Source: Desulfobacterales bacterium (GTDB lineage Bacteria > Desulfobacterota > Desulfobacteria > Desulfobacterales > JAHEIW01). Taken from it: a DNA stretch of 34,615 bases. Shown piece by piece: positions 1-7,812 of this stretch (position 1 is its first letter; each line of letters starts with the position of its first letter). The notes beneath the pieces were generated by a model. It saw nothing but the letters and a program-made list of their open reading frames with translations, did not search any database and was not told where the DNA came from. The position numbers and the translations under genes were made by a program. Where the stretch lies: positions 1 through 34,615 of the forward strand of contig JAQYWI010000043.1 of NCBI GenBank assembly GCA_030145015.1. The letters are read 5' to 3'.

Positions 1-229
1 CCATAGCCTTTTTGCTGCCGTAGTGCACGCAGTGCATGCGGGGCGAGGGATGGACGATCGGCAGCCGGTCCGAATTCAGGGTCTTAAATACCACCCCGCT
101 CCAGCCGGCATCGAATGATCGGGCCACCATCTCGGCACTGTTGGAAACCGGTGATGATGAGAGCAGAAACGGATTTTTGAATTTTACCCCGCAAAAATCT
201 ATGGATAAATCAACGTTGTTAACCACCAT
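1..229 (-). CDS. preA: Dihydropyrimidine dehydrogenase subunit PreA, N-terminal part (cut by window edge)
   Basis: The first 76 codons of a leftward gene that continues beyond base 1. The start is an ATG (complement of 227-229) with an AGGAGG Shine-Dalgarno at 234-239. The protein opens with [20 protein letters not shown] and continues with [19 protein letters not shown] and FKT, which closely matches the N-terminus of E. coli PreA. PreA is the FMN/Fe-S subunit that reduces uracil and thymine to their 5,6-dihydro forms in the cytoplasm. It follows preT on the same strand after a repeat-filled 291-bp gap. The Fe-S ligands and substrate loop lie outside the window. A dihydroorotate-dehydrogenase-like relative is possible, but the neighbouring preT and ureidopropionase genes favour PreA. 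Confidence 0.88.
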   Translation of the reverse strand, partial: MVVNNVDLSIDFCGVKFKNPFLLSSSPVSNSAEMVARSFDAGWSGVVFKTLNSDRLPIVHPSPRMHCVHYGSKKAM

Positions 230-243
230 ATTGCCTCCTAAGC

Positions 244-480
244 CGGATAAACCGGAAATTCGAAACACGAAATGCGAAATACGAAACAAATCCTAAATAC
301 GAATTTTCTAATTTTCAAAACAAATTCAAAATTGAGCAACCATGCAGCTGATGACTTGTTTTGGTCATTTGAATTTTGGTTCTTCGAGATTGCCCTTCGA
401 CTAGGCTCAGGGTGGTGAGCTTGTCGAACCATTTCTGAATTTCGATATTCGATATTCGGATTTATTGCCTAATATAAATG
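244..480. repeat. AT-rich imperfect palindrome between preT and preA
   Basis: On the plus strand one arm carries repeated words of the type CGAAACACGAAATGCGAAATA (about 257-285). The other arm carries the complementary type ATTTCGATATTCGATATTCG (about 437-458). The middle holds TTTTGGTCATTTGAATTTTGG (359-379), whose complement contains AATGACCAAAA, the same 11-mer that forms the start of the four-helix-bundle gene at 33810. Any reading frame here translates to low-complexity F/R/I/S text and is not a credible protein. This could be a mobile palindromic element or an empty relative of the 33769-34264 element. Confidence 0.6.
393..430. repeat. REP-like GC-rich palindrome
   Basis: The arms CCCTTCGACTAGGCTCAGG and TGGTGAGCTTGTCGAACC pair imperfectly into a hairpin (TTCGAC with GTCGAA, GCTCA with TGAGC). 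It is embedded in the larger AT-rich palindrome. Similar TTCGAC...GTCGAA palindromes are common as dispersed intergenic repeats in environmental genomes; that is from memory and was not searched. Confidence 0.6.
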
Positions 481-520
481 TTGAATATTTGATTTAGAAA
501 TATAACGAATCTTTAGACGG

Positions 521-1873
521 CTATTTGCCAAGGTACTCTTTGATCGCCCGGGCGGCCACTTTGCCGTCCTGAACCGCCTGGACCACAAGGGCCGGTCCGC
601 GTACAATATCGCCACCGGCAAAAATGCCGGCAACCGAGGTTTTGCCGGTCTCCGGATCGGCCTTAATGCGCTTTTTACCATCGACTTTAATATTGGGATA
701 CCAGTCGGGAGAGTCCTCCGGGGCTTTATTGCCAATAGCCTCGATCACGACATCGGCATCCATGATCCATTCGGAACCGTCAATGGGTTCAGGCCTTCGT
801 CTACCGGATTCATCCGGCTCTCCCAAACGGGTACGGATCAGTTTCAATCCCTTGAGTCGATTTTTTTTGTCCGTCACATAATCGGTCGGCTGGTTGAGCA
901 GCATAAAGTGGATGCCGGCCTCCTGGGCCTCGATGCGCTCATCGGGCTCGGCCGGCATCTGGGAATAGGACCGCCGGTATATCAGATAAACATCTTTGGC
1001 ATCCAGTCTGGCAGCAGATTCGATACAATCCATGGCCACCGATCCGCCGCCGATGACGGCCACGGTTTTACCCTTGATTTTCTTCTCCATTTCCTCAAAG
1101 CGTCCGTCACGTAAAGCAGACAGGTAGTCTACGGATGAAAACAGACCTTCAATATCTTTTCCTTGCGGTTTTATCGTGGCCGCATCCCAAAGACCGGGGG
1201 CCAGAAATACGGCATCAAAGCCATCTTCCAGCAGCTTTTCGGCGCCATTCTCAGCATTGATCGCTGTGTTGCATTGAAATTTAACGCCCAGTGCGTCAAC
1301 ATCCTCCATTTCATGTTTAAGGAAGTTCATATCAAATCGATAAGATACAACCCCATAGCGCAATACTCCGCCGGGCTCAGGTTTAGCCTCAAGAACCGTC
1401 ACCTGATAGCCATCTTTGGCCAGCTCGGCCGCACAGCTCAAACCGCCCGGACCGGAGCCCACCACCGCTATTTTTTCCGATCGGGGCTCAGGCTTTGCAA
1501 ATATCTTCAAGCCTCTTTCCCAGGAATGTTCGACCAAAAATCGCTGGATTTTACCGATCTGGATGGGACGATCAGCCCCCTCGGGGCGATTTTGAGATTT
1601 AAACATGGCACTGCACTTCTGCTCGCAGAGTTGCGCTGTCGGGCAAAGAACACCGCAGGCGCCTCCCATGATATTGTTTTCTTTTATCGTGCGTATGGCG
1701 CCCGTAATATTTTTAAACCGCAGTTTACGGATAAATTCAGCCGGTTTGGTATCGGCCGGACATCCCTCGGAGCAGGGCGCATCGTGGCAAAGCAGGCAGC
1801 GATCCGCCTCGGCAATCGCCTGGGCCAGATCAAGCCCCCTGCCCATTGCTTTAAATTTGTCGAAATTATTCAC
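521..1873 (-). CDS. preT: NAD(P)H-dependent dihydropyrimidine dehydrogenase subunit PreT
   Basis: 450 aa flavoprotein that passes electrons from NAD(P)H to PreA. The start is GTG (complement of 1871-1873) behind AAGGAGGAAG. Two cysteine clusters sit near the N-terminus: CLLCHDAPCSEGC (Cys26, 29, 34, 38) and CGVLCPTAQLCEQKC (Cys73-87). They are followed by PIQIGKIQRF, whose Gln110 aligns with the unusual Gln ligand (Gln156) of mammalian dihydropyrimidine dehydrogenase; glutamate-synthase-type relatives usually have Glu there. An FAD motif GSGPGG (139-144), an NAD(P) motif GGGSVAMD (about 275) and a C-terminal FAGGDIVRGP complete the family pattern. E. coli PreT begins with almost the same cysteine text. 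Transcription is likely from the promoter at 1960-1988. It could be annotated as a GltD-like protein, but the Gln and the gene context favour PreT. Confidence 0.9.
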   Translation of the reverse strand: MNNFDKFKAMGRGLDLAQAIAEADRCLLCHDAPCSEGCPADTKPAEFIRKLRFKNITGAIRTIKENNIMGGACGVLCPTAQLCEQKCSAMFKSQNRPEGADRPIQIGKIQRFLVEHSWERGLKIFAKPEPRSEKIAVVGSGPGGLSCAAELAKDGYQVTVLEAKPEPGGVLRYGVVSYRFDMNFLKHEMEDVDALGVKFQCNTAINAENGAEKLLEDGFDAVFLAPGLWDAATIKPQGKDIEGLFSSVDYLSALRDGRFEEMEKKIKGKTVAVIGGGSVAMDCIESAARLDAKDVYLIYRRSYSQMPAEPDERIEAQEAGIHFMLLNQPTDYVTDKKNRLKGLKLIRTRLGEPDESGRRRPEPIDGSEWIMDADVVIEAIGNKAPEDSPDWYPNIKVDGKKRIKADPETGKTSVAGIFAGGDIVRGPALVVQAVQDGKVAARAIKEYLGK

Positions 1874-1959
1874 AATACTTCCTCCTTGCGTGTGAAAATT
1901 CGTCCGTTTGTATAGCAGAACGGTGCATCGCAGGGTATGATTAGTTGAACAAAATTAAG

Positions 1960-1988
1960 AGTTTAAGCTTTTCGGAAAACATTGTCAA
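1960..1988 (-). promoter_or_regulatory. Sigma70-like promoter for preT-preA
   Basis: Read on the minus strand: -35 TTGACA (1983-1988), 17-bp spacer, -10 TAAACT (1960-1965), about 87 bp upstream of the preT start codon. It lies back to back with the rightward promoter at 2049-2077. The 1874-2226 spacer holds these two promoters and nothing else I can recognise; a shared regulator binding between them is plausible but unseen. Confidence 0.65.
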
Positions 1989-2048
1989 TCGATAATGGCT
2001 TTAATTTCTATAGGTTGACCCATTTATTGTTATTTACCTGAAAAAAGC

Positions 2049-2077
2049 TTGACGGAAAATGACGATACCCCTATAAG
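2049..2077 (+). promoter_or_regulatory. Sigma70-like promoter for the ureidopropionase-permease genes
   Basis: -35 TTGACG (2049-2054), 17-bp spacer, -10 TATAAG (2072-2077). A start near 2084 would give a leader of about 140 nt before the ATG at 2227. The gene has its own GGGGGAGAAGG Shine-Dalgarno. Confidence 0.7.
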
Positions 2078-2226
2078 AAAACTAATTTATCAACGGGGAC
2101 GATCTCAGCTTTGATACTTTAAGTCGAAACAGCTGCTACTGCCTGCCATTAAAGAAAAAACATCTTTCTATAAGACTATAAATAAAGATCCATTTAAAAA
2201 TAATAACCGCCGAAAGGGGGAGAAGG

Positions 2227-3099
2227 ATGTCCAGAGTTGTAAAATGTGCCCACATCCAGGCATCAAACGCCAAACATGAGGGGACGCCCGCCGAAATTAA
2301 AGAAGCGATGATCCAAAAACATATCCCCTTAATCGAAGAAGCCGGGCAAAAGGGGGTCAACGTACTCTGCCTCCAGGAAATTTTCTACGGCCCCTATTTT
2401 CCCGCCGAACAGGATATCAAATGGTACAGCAACGCCGAAGCGGTTCCGGGTCCAACTACCGAACGTTTGGCCGAATATGCCAAAAAATATCAGATGGTCA
2501 TGATCGTCCCGGTCTACGAAATGGAAATTGAGGGGGTCTACTATAATACGGCCGCTGTAATCGATGCCGACGGCACCTACCTGGGTAAGTTCAGAAAAAT
2601 TCACATACCCCACACCTGGCCGGGTTTCTGGGAGAAGTTTTATTTTAAACCGGGCAACCTGGGGTTTCCGGTATTTGAAACCGCCTACGCCAAAATCGGA
2701 ATCTATATTTGTTACGACCGGCATTTTCCGGAATGTGCCCGGCTGCTGGCACTCAAGGGTGCTGAGATTCTGTTTAACCCTTCCGCCACCACATCGGGCA
2801 AATCCCAGTATTTGTGGGAATTGGAACAGCCGGCTCAGGCCGTGGCCAACGGCGTGTTTATCGGCGCCAATAACCGCGTTGGCCTTGAAAAGCCGTGGGA
2901 ATTCGGCAAATTTTACGGTTCCAGCTATTTTGTGGACCCCCGCGGCGAAATGATTGTGAAAGGCAGTGAAGATAAAGACGAGGTCGTCATTGCGGATCTT
3001 GACCTCGAGCTGATTCGAGAAGTTCGGGACGGCTGGCAGTTTTTCAGGGACCTGCGGCCCGATCAGTATACGGATCTGACCCGAACCGTCGGCTCATAA
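2227..3099 (+). CDS. Beta-ureidopropionase-type carbon-nitrogen hydrolase
   Basis: 290 aa cytoplasmic amidase of the nitrilase superfamily. The catalytic triad is readable: Glu51 in CLQEIFYGPY, Lys124 in GKFRKIHIPH, and Cys162 in IYICYDRHFPE. The WPGFWEKFYFKPGN stretch and the overall length fit N-carbamoyl-beta-alanine amidohydrolases, which release beta-alanine (or beta-aminoisobutyrate), CO2 and ammonia from ureidopropionate. N-carbamoylputrescine amidase is a close relative and cannot be excluded by sequence alone. Its position between preTA and a nucleobase permease, with an aminotransferase and a semialdehyde dehydrogenase downstream, supports the pyrimidine role. The start ATG follows GGGGGAGAAGG. 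Confidence 0.85.
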   Translation: MSRVVKCAHIQASNAKHEGTPAEIKEAMIQKHIPLIEEAGQKGVNVLCLQEIFYGPYFPAEQDIKWYSNAEAVPGPTTERLAEYAKKYQMVMIVPVYEMEIEGVYYNTAAVIDADGTYLGKFRKIHIPHTWPGFWEKFYFKPGNLGFPVFETAYAKIGIYICYDRHFPECARLLALKGAEILFNPSATTSGKSQYLWELEQPAQAVANGVFIGANNRVGLEKPWEFGKFYGSSYFVDPRGEMIVKGSEDKDEVVIADLDLELIREVRDGWQFFRDLRPDQYTDLTRTVGS

Positions 3100-3244
3100 A
3101 TTTAAATTGCATATTGAAATTATTAGGCAAACCGAATGTGTGCTCGTTGGTCTGCATGCATTCAAAATCGGCGAAAGGAGGTCGGTATTTATTTATCTTA
3201 ACCATCCCCACAAGGGGGCTAACCCATAAGGAGGTCAACAGACA

Positions 3245-4792
3245 ATGAATGAAGAAAGCACCCAGGAAAAGCAACATTGGATTGTTTATCCTCTCGGCAG
3301 CAAACCCAAGTGGCCGCTGGCGATATTGCTGGGCATTCAGCAGTATCTGACCATGTTCGGTGCCACGGTCCTCATCCCCATCATTGTCGGCGGGGCCATG
3401 AAGCTGCCCCCGGAACAGCTGGCACTGATGATTTCAACCATCTTTTTTACATCCGGTCTGTGTACGCTGATCCAGCAGTCTCCGCTGGGCAATAGGTTAC
3501 CGGTTATTCAGGGCGGAACGTTTTCGTTTCTGGGCCCCACATTCGCCATTATCGGCATGGTGGCGGCCAAGGAACTGACCGGCTCGGAGCCCATGTGGCA
3601 AATTCAGATCCAACATGTGGCCGGCGCGATTATGATCGCTTCGGTATTTGAAATTGTCCTGGGTTACACCGGGATCATGGGCCATGTGCGCAAGATTATC
3701 AGCCCCATCGTAATCGGGCCTACGATTGCCATGATCGGTTTAGCGCTGTTTAGTATCGGCGCCCCCTGGATGGCCAGCAACTGGATCGTATCCCTGATCA
3801 CGCTGGTTGCCCTGATTCTCTACTCCCAGGTATTTTCGCAAAAATCCAAAGCCTTTATGCTCTTTCCGGTCCTGCTTGCCATCGCGACCGGCTGGCTTGT
3901 ATCGCTTATCGGCACGGTAACCGGTATGATTTCTCCTGACAGTCCGGCCTATCTGAAAACCGATCTGATTGCGGCCACGCCCTGGTTCAGCCTGAAACCG
4001 TTGATGCCGTTTAAATGGGGTTTTCCGGATTTAGGCAGTGCAACCCTGTGGGCCGGAGCATTCGGCATGCTGGCCGGTTATCTGGCCTCCATGATCGAGT
4101 CCATCGGAGACTACTATGCCTGTGCCCGCATAGCCGAGGCACCGGTGCCGACCGGTCGCATGATCTCTCGAGGCCTGGGGGCAGAAGGTCTGGGTTGTCT
4201 GGTCGCCGGTATCCTGCAAACCTGCAACGGGACCACCACCTATTCCGAAAACATCGGCTCCATCGGTCTGACCCGCGTCGCCAGCCGTCGGGTAGTGCGC
4301 TGCGGTGCAGCGGTTATGCTGATTATTCCCATTGTGGCCAAGTTCGGTGCTGTTCTGGCCACTTTGCCCCAACCGGTGGTAGGCGCCATGTTTGTGGGTC
4401 TGTTCGGAATGATTGCCTCCGTCGGTCTATCCAACCTGCAGATTGTCAACCTGAACAACTCCCGCAACCTGTTTATTATCGGTATATCCTTCTTTGCGGG
4501 ACTTTCAGTGCCCTATCATTTCAGCCCGATGCTTTCTGCAAACGCGGTACCGATTGACTGGAGCGGAGCCGGCGTCTTCTTTAAAGTGATCGGCGATATC
4601 CTGCAGGCCATTTTAACGACCGGAATGGCGGTGACCGCCATCCTTGGTATAATCCTGGACAACTTCCTGCCCGGTGCCACCCGGGCGGAACGCGGCCTGG
4701 AAGTCTGGGAGAAGGAAGCTTCCGAAGAAGCCTGGGCGGAAGCCGAAGCGCAATGGGCCGCGATGAAAGAAGGTGAAGCGCGACCGGTTTAA
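3245..4792 (+). CDS. NCS2-family nucleobase permease (uracil/xanthine type)
   Basis: 515 aa polytopic inner-membrane permease. Hydrophobic segments run through most of the protein, starting with the QQYLTMFGATVLIPIIVGGA region that marks this family. The signature motif CNGTTTYSENIGSIGLTRV lies about two-thirds along. This form is nearer the nucleobase-ascorbate (NAT) branch of NCS2 than E. coli UraA. The charged C-terminal tail (WEKEASEEAWAEAEAQW) is probably cytoplasmic. The start ATG has AAGGAGG at 3228-3234. The 145-bp gap to the amidohydrolase contains no promoter I trust, so the two are probably co-transcribed. A strong terminator follows. Context suggests uptake of uracil or thymine; the substrate is not readable from sequence. 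Confidence 0.88.
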   Translation: MNEESTQEKQHWIVYPLGSKPKWPLAILLGIQQYLTMFGATVLIPIIVGGAMKLPPEQLALMISTIFFTSGLCTLIQQSPLGNRLPVIQGGTFSFLGPTFAIIGMVAAKELTGSEPMWQIQIQHVAGAIMIASVFEIVLGYTGIMGHVRKIISPIVIGPTIAMIGLALFSIGAPWMASNWIVSLITLVALILYSQVFSQKSKAFMLFPVLLAIATGWLVSLIGTVTGMISPDSPAYLKTDLIAATPWFSLKPLMPFKWGFPDLGSATLWAGAFGMLAGYLASMIESIGDYYACARIAEAPVPTGRMISRGLGAEGLGCLVAGILQTCNGTTTYSENIGSIGLTRVASRRVVRCGAAVMLIIPIVAKFGAVLATLPQPVVGAMFVGLFGMIASVGLSNLQIVNLNNSRNLFIIGISFFAGLSVPYHFSPMLSANAVPIDWSGAGVFFKVIGDILQAILTTGMAVTAILGIILDNFLPGATRAERGLEVWEKEASEEAWAEAEAQWAAMKEGEARPV

Positions 4793-4820
4793 TACAGGTT
4801 GCTTAATCATCTTGTACTTT

Positions 4821-4860
4821 AAAATGGGGAAAAGCGCATCGCGGCTTTTCCCCATTTTTT
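4821..4860 (+). terminator. Rho-independent terminator after the permease
   Basis: A perfect 15-bp stem, AAAATGGGGAAAAGC (4821-4835) with GCTTTTCCCCATTTT (4844-4858), closes an 8-nt loop and runs into a T tract. It ends the rightward amidohydrolase-permease unit. Confidence 0.92.
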
Positions 4861-4866
4861 CAAAAA

Positions 4867-5003
4867 GGACACAGATTCCTTTGATTTTGGATTCTGGAAT
4901 ACGGATTTCAGATTTGATTAAATGACATAAATTCCGATTTTCAATTCCAGAATACGATTACCTAAATGATACTATCTGTGTATATCTGTGGTAATCTGTG
5001 TCC
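4867..5003. repeat. Nested inverted repeat after the permease terminator
   Basis: A perfect 11-bp outer pair, GGACACAGATT (4867-4877) and AATCTGTGTCC (4993-5003), encloses a second pair, ATTCTGGAATACGG and CAATTCCAGAATACG. The right side also repeats ATCTGTG three times. It overlaps the apparent upstream extension of the next gene, which is one reason to start that gene at 5024. Confidence 0.6.
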
Positions 5004-5023
5004 TATTTTCCAAGGATAAAAGA

Positions 5024-5407
5024 TTGTTGCCGAAACCGCTGCTTTACATCATTTACGTTCTGATGGTCGTCATCGGGCTGGTGGCCATGTATGCGTTGCT
5101 GAATGCGGGCAACCCGGATAGTCTGCTGCGGCCTTTTTTCCCGGACCCCAAATATGACCTGTATGTCGCCATGGCCACCTCGGTCCTGGTTTTTATCCTG
5201 GGGTTTTTTGTTTTCTTTTCGCGGGATCAGGAAAGCTTTCAACAGCTGGTGAAACTGAATGCTGATAAAATTAGAACGTTGCGAAACGAGGGCAAAAACG
5301 ATGAAGAGATCGCTGCTTCCATCCTCGCTGCCATGGGCAGCCATGGCGGGTATAAGCATAACATGGCAAGAAAGAAGTTGTTGATTTATCTCTCAGAATT
5401 CAAATAA
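5024..5407 (+). CDS. Small membrane protein of unknown function (two membrane segments)
   Basis: About 127 aa. The open frame extends back to a GTG at 4988, but that part lies inside an inverted repeat. An AAGGA at 5012-5016 followed by TTG codons at 5024 and 5027 gives a better start. Two hydrophobic segments are clear: LLYIIYVLMVVIGLVAMYAL near the N-terminus and YVAMATSVLVFILGFFVFF about 30 residues later. A polar helical tail follows (KIRTLRNEGKNDEEIAASIL). I do not recognise the family. It sits between the permease and the dehydrogenase operon, and co-orientation is the only hint of a link to them. Confidence 0.6.
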   Translation: MLPKPLLYIIYVLMVVIGLVAMYALLNAGNPDSLLRPFFPDPKYDLYVAMATSVLVFILGFFVFFSRDQESFQQLVKLNADKIRTLRNEGKNDEEIAASILAAMGSHGGYKHNMARKKLLIYLSEFK

Positions 5408-5417
5408 TAAAAGAAAG

Positions 5418-5568
5418 TGCCTAAAGTTTGAATTGCCTAAAATGCCTAAAATTCGGAAAGGATCAAACCTGATTTAAGCAGGAAGGGCACGCAAAATTCA
5501 GATCTCCTTTCATTGATCCAAATTTAGGCATTTTAGCTCATTTTAGATCATTTTGAACTTTTGCCTTA
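5418..5568. repeat. Inverted repeat built of TGCCTAAAAT words
   Basis: The left arm (5418-5465) reads GTGCCTAAAG, TTGCCTAAAA, TGCCTAAAAT, then AAGGATCAAA. The right arm (5513-5568) is its approximate reverse complement: GATCC, TTTAGGCATTTTAG, CTCATTTTAGATCATTTTGA, TTGCC. The arms are about 48 and 56 nt with a loop of about 47 nt. It begins 10 nt after a stop codon. The same words recur at 6131-6151, 11892-12048 and 21439-21490. Confidence 0.75.
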
Positions 5569-5633
5569 CTGGCACCGATAAACATTTCCATTCCCTGCAT
5601 CTAAAAAGGGCTGCCAGAAGGGAATCTGTAATA

Positions 5634-6086
5634 ATGCATTTTTTAGGTAATCAACAGTGGGTTATAATTGCAGTCGTCTTTTTCGGGATCATCGGCTATA
5701 TTGTCTGGATGCGCTGGCGCGACCGTAAGTGGATCGATGAGCGCTTCGGCAGCCGGCCGATTCTGGCCATGAGCTTTGGGGTTAATTTTTTCGGAAAAAC
5801 TTCTGAGCCCGGCAAACCCCGACGAAGCAGCGGATTTTTACTTTTGCTTTCCGACCAGCTGTTCTACCGCAGCCGGGTAAAAAAAATTGAATTAGAGATT
5901 CCGGGAGCACGCATCGCACGCGTCTATCATGACCGCAGCCACAAAGGTGTGGACCTGCATCAATCTTTAGTCAAAATAGATTTTGTAAATGATCAGAATC
6001 AAAAAGACACCGCCGCCTTCAAAGTCCCCTACCCACCTCAATGGATGCAGGCGATTGATAATGCGCTTATCAAGAAAAAGAAATAG
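5634..6086 (+). CDS. Single-pass membrane protein of unknown function
   Basis: 150 aa. ATG at 5634 follows AGAAGGGAA at about 5617. An upstream TTG at 5553 would extend the frame into the repeat arm and is unlikely. Residues 9-25 (QWVIIAVVFFGIIGYIVW) form one N-terminal membrane anchor. The remainder is soluble, with a central SSGFLLLLSDQLFYRSRV stretch followed by KIELEIPGARIARVYHD that looks like a small beta-rich domain; similar text in other proteins suggests a PH-like fold, but that is a guess. No catalytic motif is seen. It may be transcribed alone or with the upstream small membrane protein. Confidence 0.65.
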   Translation: MHFLGNQQWVIIAVVFFGIIGYIVWMRWRDRKWIDERFGSRPILAMSFGVNFFGKTSEPGKPRRSSGFLLLLSDQLFYRSRVKKIELEIPGARIARVYHDRSHKGVDLHQSLVKIDFVNDQNQKDTAAFKVPYPPQWMQAIDNALIKKKK

Positions 6087-6111
6087 TGCTCAAGGTCGCC
6101 CCTTGTCCTTC

Positions 6112-6140
6112 TTGACAAAAAAATAGGATTTGCCTAAAGT
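6112..6140 (+). promoter_or_regulatory. Sigma70-like promoter for the dehydrogenase-aminotransferase operon
   Basis: -35 TTGACA (6112-6117), 17-bp spacer, -10 TAAAGT (6135-6140). The -10 hexamer lies within a short copy of the CTAAAGT/CTAAAAT repeat words (6131-6151), so the repeat family may have supplied part of this promoter. The predicted leader is about 100 nt. Confidence 0.6.
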
Positions 6141-6247
6141 CGCCTAAAATTGATAATGTGTGTCGATTTGAACTCATGGATATAAACCATTAACGCTCTT
6201 ATGAGGGCTGCAAACTAAATTTAATAAATCCGAGCAAAGGAGGCAAA

Positions 6248-7780
6248 ATGTCTAACACACCTGAAAAACTGAAGTATTATGTCGATGGTCAATGGCATGA
6301 GTCGAAAACAGAAAAATATATGGAATGTTTCAACCCCTCAACCGGTGAAGTGACTGCGCTGGCTCCCCAATGCACCCAGGAAGAGGTCAACGCTGCGATT
6401 GAGTCTGCCAGTCAAGCCTTCCCTGCATGGGCCGATACGCCGGTCACCAAACGTGCCCAGGTCCTTTTCAGGCTGAAAGCCCTGATCGACGAAAATTTTG
6501 ACGAACTGGTCCATCTGGTTTGTGAGGAACAGGGAAAATGCTGGGGCGAAGCCGTCGGTTGCATATCAAAAACGAACGAAGTGATCGAATATGCAAGCGG
6601 TATGGCGCATCTAATGAAAGGCACTTCCGTAATGAATATCACCGGCGGTTACGATACCGTGCAGTACATGGAACCGCTCGGTGTATTTGCAGGAATCGCA
6701 CCCTGGAATTTTCCGGCCATGATTCCCCACGGGTGGATGACGCCCCTTGCGGTCGCAACCGGTAACACTTTCGTCATAAAGCCTGCCAGTTTCGTACCCC
6801 GGAGCTCAATGCGAATACTGGATCTATGGGAAGAAGCCGGATTGCCTGCAGGTGTGATCAATCTGGTAACCTGTGGAAGGGACCAGGCGGAAATTCTTTT
6901 AAAACACCCCGATGTAAAGGGCGTTTCTTTTGTCGGCTCAACCTCGGTGGGCCGTCACATCTATGCTACGGCAGCAGCTCACGACAAGAGGGTCCAGGCG
7001 CTTTGTGAAGCCAAAAACCACGCCCTGGTACTACGCGACTGCAACCTGGATATGACCGTTGCCGGAATCGCCAATGCGACCTGCGGATGTGCCGGTGAAA
7101 GATGCATGGCCCTGCCTGTGCTGGTGGTAGAAAACGCCATTGCCGACGAATTGGTCGAAAAACTTTCAAAGCAGGTTTCCGAACTTAAGATCGGCCCGGC
7201 ATACGACAAAACAACAGAACTGGGACCGGTTGTCAATGAAGGCCATCGTCAGTTTATCAAGGGCTGGATTGAAAAGAGTATTGAAGAGGGTGCCGAACTT
7301 GTTCTCGACGGACGCGAGGTTAGCGTTCCGGGATTTGAAAACGGGTTTTATCTTGGATCTACAATTTTTGATAAGGTAACGCCCGAGATGTCATGCGGCT
7401 GGAAAGAAGTCTTCGGACCGGTTACCTATATCAAACGCGTGGATAGTTTTGAGGAAGGCCTGGCACTGATGAATTCCAGTGAATTCGCCAACGGCTCTGC
7501 GATCTACACCCAGAGCGGCTACCATGCCCGTGAATTTGCAAAACATACCCATGGCGGGATGGTCGGAATTAATGTGGGTATCCCGGTTCCGGTGGGCATT
7601 TTCGGATTTACCGGTCACAAGAATTCATTCTTCGGAGATCTGCATATCATGGGGCCCGACGGTATCCGCTTCTATACCGAACTAAAATCGGTAACCGCTC
7701 ACTGGTTTCGCGACGACGAAGCCGAGTGTAAGGTCGACACCTGGGACGGAATGATTGAAGTGCGCGAAGACAAAAAATAA
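6248..7780 (+). CDS. mmsA: CoA-acylating methylmalonate/malonate-semialdehyde dehydrogenase
   Basis: 510 aa aldehyde dehydrogenase of the MmsA/IolA type. The nucleophile is Cys286 in GERCMALP, matching the family's GQRCMAL. PWNFP (152-156) is the usual Asn site, and CEAKNHALV stands where ordinary aldehyde dehydrogenases carry their general-base Glu, as expected of CoA-acylating members. Arg285 fits the carboxylate-binding Arg of IolA. The enzyme converts malonate semialdehyde (from beta-alanine) to acetyl-CoA and CO2, or methylmalonate semialdehyde (from beta-aminoisobutyrate) to propionyl-CoA, using NAD+ and CoA. ATG follows AAAGGAGG (6236-6243). The next gene begins 32 bp downstream in the same operon. 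Valine or inositol catabolism are alternative uses, but the neighbours point to pyrimidine-derived beta-amino acids. Confidence 0.9.
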   Translation: MSNTPEKLKYYVDGQWHESKTEKYMECFNPSTGEVTALAPQCTQEEVNAAIESASQAFPAWADTPVTKRAQVLFRLKALIDENFDELVHLVCEEQGKCWGEAVGCISKTNEVIEYASGMAHLMKGTSVMNITGGYDTVQYMEPLGVFAGIAPWNFPAMIPHGWMTPLAVATGNTFVIKPASFVPRSSMRILDLWEEAGLPAGVINLVTCGRDQAEILLKHPDVKGVSFVGSTSVGRHIYATAAAHDKRVQALCEAKNHALVLRDCNLDMTVAGIANATCGCAGERCMALPVLVVENAIADELVEKLSKQVSELKIGPAYDKTTELGPVVNEGHRQFIKGWIEKSIEEGAELVLDGREVSVPGFENGFYLGSTIFDKVTPEMSCGWKEVFGPVTYIKRVDSFEEGLALMNSSEFANGSAIYTQSGYHAREFAKHTHGGMVGINVGIPVPVGIFGFTGHKNSFFGDLHIMGPDGIRFYTELKSVTAHWFRDDEAECKVDTWDGMIEVREDKK

Positions 7781-7812
7781 TTGGCCAACCTTTTTCGATA
7801 AAGGAGTAAAAA

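Noticed and set aside
238..432. 64-codon leftward open frame between preT and preA
   Set aside because: It is a translation of the AT-rich palindrome and the REP-like hairpin (low-complexity F/R/I text) with no ribosome site or homology I recognise.
1163..1915. 250-codon rightward frame opposite preT
   Set aside because: It is antisense to a gene with clear Fe-S, FAD and NAD(P) motifs and shows no domain of its own.
3174..3202. Second Shine-Dalgarno-like AAAGGAGGT upstream of the permease, possibly serving a micro-ORF
   Set aside because: No ATG, GTG or TTG lies at a suitable distance. The only option is ATT with four codons, which I cannot support.
4015..4557. 180-codon frame inside the permease gene
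   Set aside because: It is an Arg/Gly/Ser-rich shadow in another frame of the permease, which has the full NCS2 signature.
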